Shown piece by piece: positions 60,963 to 64,000 of a stretch of 64,000 nt of DNA. The stretch lies in assembly GCA_028279215.1 (NCBI GenBank), contig JANQOF010000066.1, positions 1 through 64,000 of the forward strand, written 5' to 3'. Every line of letters begins with the position of its first letter. The first letter of the stretch is position 1. This stretch comes from Pirellulales bacterium. Its GTDB lineage: Bacteria > Planctomycetota > Planctomycetia > Pirellulales > Lacipirellulaceae. The notes under the pieces were generated by a model that saw nothing but the letters and a program-made list of their open reading frames with translations, had not been told where the DNA came from and made no database searches. The position numbers and the translations under genes were made by a program.

Positions 60963-61955
60963 TTAAACCTCCACCACGATCTTCCCTTGCAGCGTTCCCG
61001 CTTGGTGCAAAGTGTTGTCTTCCTGCAACTGGTGGGCGGCAGCCACCCGGTCGAGTGGGAATGTCGCGCCAATGGGCACTGTGAGACTGCCGGACGCAAG
61101 CCAGTTGTTGATGTCGCCCGCGCACTTTTGTTGCTCGGCCGGCGGCGCGTTGAACATGACGAAGCCAATCAACCGGCATTCCTTTACATAGAACGGCCCT
61201 ACCGGGAATTCGGGCCGCGCGTCGCGACCGGCCATCACGATCATCTTGCCACGCGGCGCCAGCAGCTCAATCGTGCGATCGAAGTCGGGCATGCGAAGTG
61301 TCTCCCACCAAAGGTCAACGCCCTCCGGCGCAAACTTCCTAACGCCCTCAAGCACATCGTCCGTATTGTAGTTCAACACTAAGTCTGCGCCGTAGCCAAA
61401 GCACATTTCAGCCTTCTCGGCGGTTCCAGCAGTTGTAATCACCCGCGCGCCCAGCAGTTTCGACATTTGCACGACCATCGATCCGACTCCGCCCGAACCA
61501 CCGTTGATGAACAACAATTCGCCAGGCTGGAGCTGCGCCTCGCGAACGAGTCCAAGGTGCGCGGTGATTGCCACGAGCGCTGCGGCGGCTGCCTGCGCGT
61601 CGGTCACATTGTCTGGCGTCGGGTAGAGTAAATCGGCGTCTGCCACTAAGTACTCGGCAAAAGTCCCCTGGCGGCCAAGCAAGCCTTGATTGCTACCCCA
61701 CACTCGCTGGCCAATCGAAAAGTGTTGCACGTCGTCGCCGATCGCATCGACAACGCCGGCAAAGTCGCAACCCACGATAAACGGTGTCGGCAAATCCGCC
61801 GCGACCACACCGCTACGAATGTACGTATCGATGGGGTTTACTGAAGCTGCTGACACTCGAACCCGCACCTGGCCCGGGCCAGGTTTCGGTGTGGGTAGCT
61901 CCCCGAATTGGATGACTTCGGGCGGCCCAGTCCGTTCGATATAGGCAGCTTTCAT
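60963..61955 (-). CDS. Zinc-free quinone oxidoreductase (MDR superfamily)
   Basis: 330 residues from the ATG at 61955 (MKAAYIERTGPPEVIQFGELP). GroES-like N-terminus VRVSAASVNPIDTYIRSG, GCDFAGVVDAIGDDV; NADP-binding INGGSGGVGSMVVQMSKLLGARVITTAG. Zinc-binding cysteines of alcohol dehydrogenases are absent, which fits the QOR/zeta-crystallin branch. A much longer frame to 62492 runs antisense through the GTPase gene and is rejected. Divergent from the GTPase gene (120 bp). Confidence 0.92.
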   Translation of the reverse strand: MKAAYIERTGPPEVIQFGELPTPKPGPGQVRVRVSAASVNPIDTYIRSGVVAADLPTPFIVGCDFAGVVDAIGDDVQHFSIGQRVWGSNQGLLGRQGTFAEYLVADADLLYPTPDNVTDAQAAAAALVAITAHLGLVREAQLQPGELLFINGGSGGVGSMVVQMSKLLGARVITTAGTAEKAEMCFGYGADLVLNYNTDDVLEGVRKFAPEGVDLWWETLRMPDFDRTIELLAPRGKMIVMAGRDARPEFPVGPFYVKECRLIGFVMFNAPPAEQQKCAGDINNWLASGSLTVPIGATFPLDRVAAAHQLQEDNTLHQAGTLQGKIVVEV

Positions 61956-62075
61956 AATCGCTCCGCCGGTGAATCTTTCGCCGATACAACCGCTACAAGC
62001 CAACCACCGCAATCGCCGAGCCTGTGCCCAAAGTCTATACTGAATCACAGTTCCTCGCCTACTGTCCGCGCACGC

Positions 62076-63626
62076 ATGACAACTCGCACCAACACTTATC
62101 GATTCATCTTGCTCGGCGTCTTGGCCGTCGCGGCGTACTTTGCCATCACGTTGCCACCGAAGGTGATCGAGCAGTACAACTCCGCCATGGAGCAAAGCCG
62201 CTTTGTCGGTTGGGCGTACCTGGCCGTCGTTGGGCTCGGCGCAGCGGTGCTTGTCGGCCTGACCGTTTGGACGCTGTGGACTGTGTGGCGGAACACTCGC
62301 ACGAGACAGCGCGATGAGCGACGCCGGGCGAAAAATCCGAGTCAACTGTCGGCCGCCGAACGCCGTGCCGAGCTTCAAGGCAACATCGAAGCTGGTCGCA
62401 ACTACGCCGCCACCGGTGGCATCAGCGACATCGTGCGAGCCGAAATCGAGCGAGCTGTCGCCGAGATGGAAGAGAAGCACGAAGCGAAGCAAATCGAAAT
62501 CGTTGCGTTTGGCGCCATTTCAAGCGGGAAAAGTTCGCTCTTGAATGCACTGGCTGGCCGAGACGTGTTTCGCACCGGCGTGGTTGGCGGAACCACCACG
62601 ACTCACAGTCAAATTGAGTGGCCAGGAAACGACCGCGTGGTGCTCACCGATACACCTGGCCTGGCCGAAGTGGCTGGCGAAGTCCGATCCCGCACTGCGG
62701 CTGAAGCCGCAAAGAACGCCGACTTGGTGCTGATGGTCATCGACGGTCCGATTCGTGATTACGAACACGAATTGCTCGAAACGCTCGCCGAAATGGGCAA
62801 ACGCTTGGTCGTTTGCCTAAACAAGGCCGATTGGTTCACGCCCAATGAGCGGGCCGAGCTTTGCGACCAAGTTGCCTCGCAAGCGAAAGGGCTGGTTGCA
62901 CCCGAAGATGTGGTGAGCGTTCGCTCGCGGCCCGTTGAGCGCCCCATTGTCCGCGTGCTTGCCGACGGCACGCAGAAAGATGGCACCGTGACCGAGCCGC
63001 CCGACATTCAGCCGCTTGCCGACCAATTACTCAAGATTGTAAGCAGAGAGGGCGATACCCTGCTGCTAGCGAACCTGTTAATGCAGTCGCGCGGACTGGT
63101 CGACGACGCCAAGGAGCGCGTGCTCACCGCGCTCGATGACGAAGCAAAGCGGGTGATCGACCGGTACATGTGGGCTGCCGCCGGCGTCACCGGCGCCAAT
63201 CCCGTCCCATTGCTCGACATAGCCGGCGGTACCGCGGTGACCGTCAAGATGGTGATGGACCTGGCCGCCATCTACAAGCAGAAGATCGACTCGGAAACCA
63301 TCGTCGAGCTACTTAGCCAGCTCACCAAGAGTCTGGTCGCTATGCTTGGTGCTAGCGCGGCGGCGCCCGCCTTGGCCAGCGGCGTGGCGACGCTCCTCAA
63401 AACGATTCCCGGCGTCGGCACGATTGCCGGCGGGCTGCTCCAAGGGCTCGTTCAGGCGCTGGTCACTCGCTGGATTGGTCGTGTGTTTATGCAGTACTTC
63501 CGTAACGAAATGCATACCCCCCAAGGCGGCATTGCCGAACTCGCCCGCCGTCAATGGGACGAAATAACCTCGCCCGACCAATTGCGAAAGCTGATCGTAA
63601 TGGGTAGGCAGAAGTTGGAGGAATGA
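62076..63626 (+). CDS. Membrane-anchored dynamin/Era-like GTPase (DUF697)
   Basis: 516 residues from the ATG at 62076. Two N-terminal helices (FILLGVLAVAAYFAITLPP and VGWAYLAVVGLGAAVLVGLTVWTLW). G-domain motifs: G1 GAISSGKSSLL, G3 DTPG, G4 NKAD. A helical region with hydrophobic C-terminal segments (VTGANPVPLLDIAGGTAVTVKMVMDLA, LGASAAAPALASGVATLLK, GVGTIAGGLLQGLVQAL) is typical of DUF697/YcjF-related proteins. Probably works at the membrane with the second GTPase just downstream. An upstream extension to 61908 is antisense to the oxidoreductase gene. Confidence 0.88.
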   Translation: MTTRTNTYRFILLGVLAVAAYFAITLPPKVIEQYNSAMEQSRFVGWAYLAVVGLGAAVLVGLTVWTLWTVWRNTRTRQRDERRRAKNPSQLSAAERRAELQGNIEAGRNYAATGGISDIVRAEIERAVAEMEEKHEAKQIEIVAFGAISSGKSSLLNALAGRDVFRTGVVGGTTTTHSQIEWPGNDRVVLTDTPGLAEVAGEVRSRTAAEAAKNADLVLMVIDGPIRDYEHELLETLAEMGKRLVVCLNKADWFTPNERAELCDQVASQAKGLVAPEDVVSVRSRPVERPIVRVLADGTQKDGTVTEPPDIQPLADQLLKIVSREGDTLLLANLLMQSRGLVDDAKERVLTALDDEAKRVIDRYMWAAAGVTGANPVPLLDIAGGTAVTVKMVMDLAAIYKQKIDSETIVELLSQLTKSLVAMLGASAAAPALASGVATLLKTIPGVGTIAGGLLQGLVQALVTRWIGRVFMQYFRNEMHTPQGGIAELARRQWDEITSPDQLRKLIVMGRQKLEE

Positions 63627-63681
63627 ACCGCTAATGTACGCCGATTCACGCTGAGCAGAAGTCGAACATCATTAGCGGTTC
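63625..63681. repeat. Long hairpin between the two GTPase genes
   Basis: Perfect 12-bp arms GAACCGCTAATG (63625-63636) and CATTAGCGGTTC (63670-63681) with a 33-nt spacer. The left arm begins within the TGA stop of the first GTPase gene. The spacer starts TACGCCGATTCACGCTGA, resembling the GCGGAT-type intergenic repeat seen at 53226. There is no T-run, so a classical terminator is unlikely. Confidence 0.6.
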
Positions 63682-63687
63682 ACAACA

Positions 63688-64000
63688 ATGGATAACGTCG
63701 AAACAACTACACCGACCGTAACCGACTACCAGCTCGACGACGCATTGAGTGCCGTGGAGCATGCGCTAGCCCAGTTGGACGATTGTACGGACGAAGAGAA
63801 GAAAGCGCTCGCGACCGACATTCGTAGTCTACGCGACATGCTGGGCAAGTTGCGGAGCGGCCGGGTGGAGATCGTTGTTTTTGGTGAAATCTCCACTGGC
63901 AAGAGCGCGCTCATCAACGCATTGGTCGGAAAGGACGTGGCCGATGTTAGCATCCGAGGCGGCTGGACCAAGGACGTGTGGGACGTGCCATGGGAAGCCG
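63688..64000 (+). CDS. Second GTPase, truncated by the window end
   Basis: At least 104 residues from the ATG at 63688 (MDNVETTTPTVTDYQLDDAL), continuing past the window. An N-terminal helical segment (DALSAVEHALAQLDD...SLRDMLGKLRSGRVE) precedes the G1 motif FGEISTGKSALINALVG, which aligns with FGAISSGKSSLLNALAG of the upstream GTPase. It lacks the N-terminal membrane helices of that protein. A tandem paralogue, likely a partner. Confidence 0.85.
   Translation, partial: MDNVETTTPTVTDYQLDDALSAVEHALAQLDDCTDEEKKALATDIRSLRDMLGKLRSGRVEIVVFGEISTGKSALINALVGKDVADVSIRGGWTKDVWDVPWEA

Noticed and set aside
61956..62492. N-terminal extension of the quinone oxidoreductase frame
   Set aside because: The family start MKAAYIERTGPPEV fits the ATG at 61955; the extension is antisense to the GTPase gene.
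1..64000. tRNA, rRNA, tmRNA genes and complete insertion sequences
   Set aside because: No T-loop/anticodon patterns, rRNA segments or transposase motifs were recognised by eye; a tRNAscan or Rfam search would be decisive.

Overview
The window looks like a chromosomal segment of a planctomycete, most likely of the order Pirellulales. The signs are: a serine/threonine kinase with DWG in place of DFG; a Cys-rich secreted protein built from YTV repeats next to two small secreted Tyr/Trp-rich proteins; a MoxR / DUF58 / BatA / GATase-like / DUF4159 neighbourhood; archaeal-type topoisomerase VI; an LptD-like outer-membrane protein; and many long membrane proteins of unknown function. I see no rRNA, tRNA, CRISPR array, intact insertion sequence or phage module. 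Taxonomy is inferred from gene content only.

Layout. 0.4-5 kb: polyprenol-phosphate mannosyltransferase-like GT2, a TPR protein, a small membrane protein and a large membrane-anchored protein. 5.4-11.3 kb: a regulatory-PTS block (hpf, ptsN, ptsH, ptsI), then an RNase E/G-type endoribonuclease and rplU. 11.4-17.6 kb: a giant MscS-family channel, a DegT-like PLP enzyme and a lipoprotein. 18-21.4 kb: class II (B12) ribonucleotide reductase with a recognisable promoter, a pair of NrdR-box-like sites and a structured leader. 22.5-27 kb: Ntn-type amidase, sensor kinase and DUF4396 membrane protein. 27-31.2 kb: DUF1254/DUF1214 protein and a MarR / pirin / nitroreductase / DUF5996 cluster with two near-identical operator-like sites. 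32.7-35.5 kb: polytopic membrane protein, NUDIX hydrolase and lipoate ligase-like protein. 36-38.2 kb: the surface-protein cluster. 38.6-43.8 kb: Top6B and Top6A with two small genes between them, Uma2, and DgkA. 43.8-52 kb: LptD, a redoxin/cytochrome/copper-monooxygenase-like fusion, and a double-DUF4159 protein. 52-60.2 kb: moxR, a thioredoxin-like gene, DUF58, a four-helix-bundle gene, a BatA/vWA gene, a GATase-like vWA gene and a small membrane protein. 60.2-64 kb: DCC protein, DUF6435-like protein, quinone oxidoreductase and two tandem GTPases, the second cut by the window end.

The most unusual feature is a recurring architecture rather than a single gene. At four places a short accessory gene, or gene pair, is bracketed by imperfect inverted copies of a short intergenic repeat: 21.6-22.0, 40.7-41.5, 53.2-53.7 and 54.7-55.2 kb. 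Three of these units interrupt what would otherwise be compact operons (top6B-top6A, moxR-DUF58, DUF58-BatA). Each bracket uses a different repeat family. The window also holds two copies of a roughly 170-bp element with short terminal inverted repeats, 47 kb apart, and a tandem pair of nested hairpins with identical outer arms. Whether the brackets mark mobile cassettes or only repeat-rich intergenic DNA cannot be settled from one genome; the comparisons that would decide are listed with the findings.
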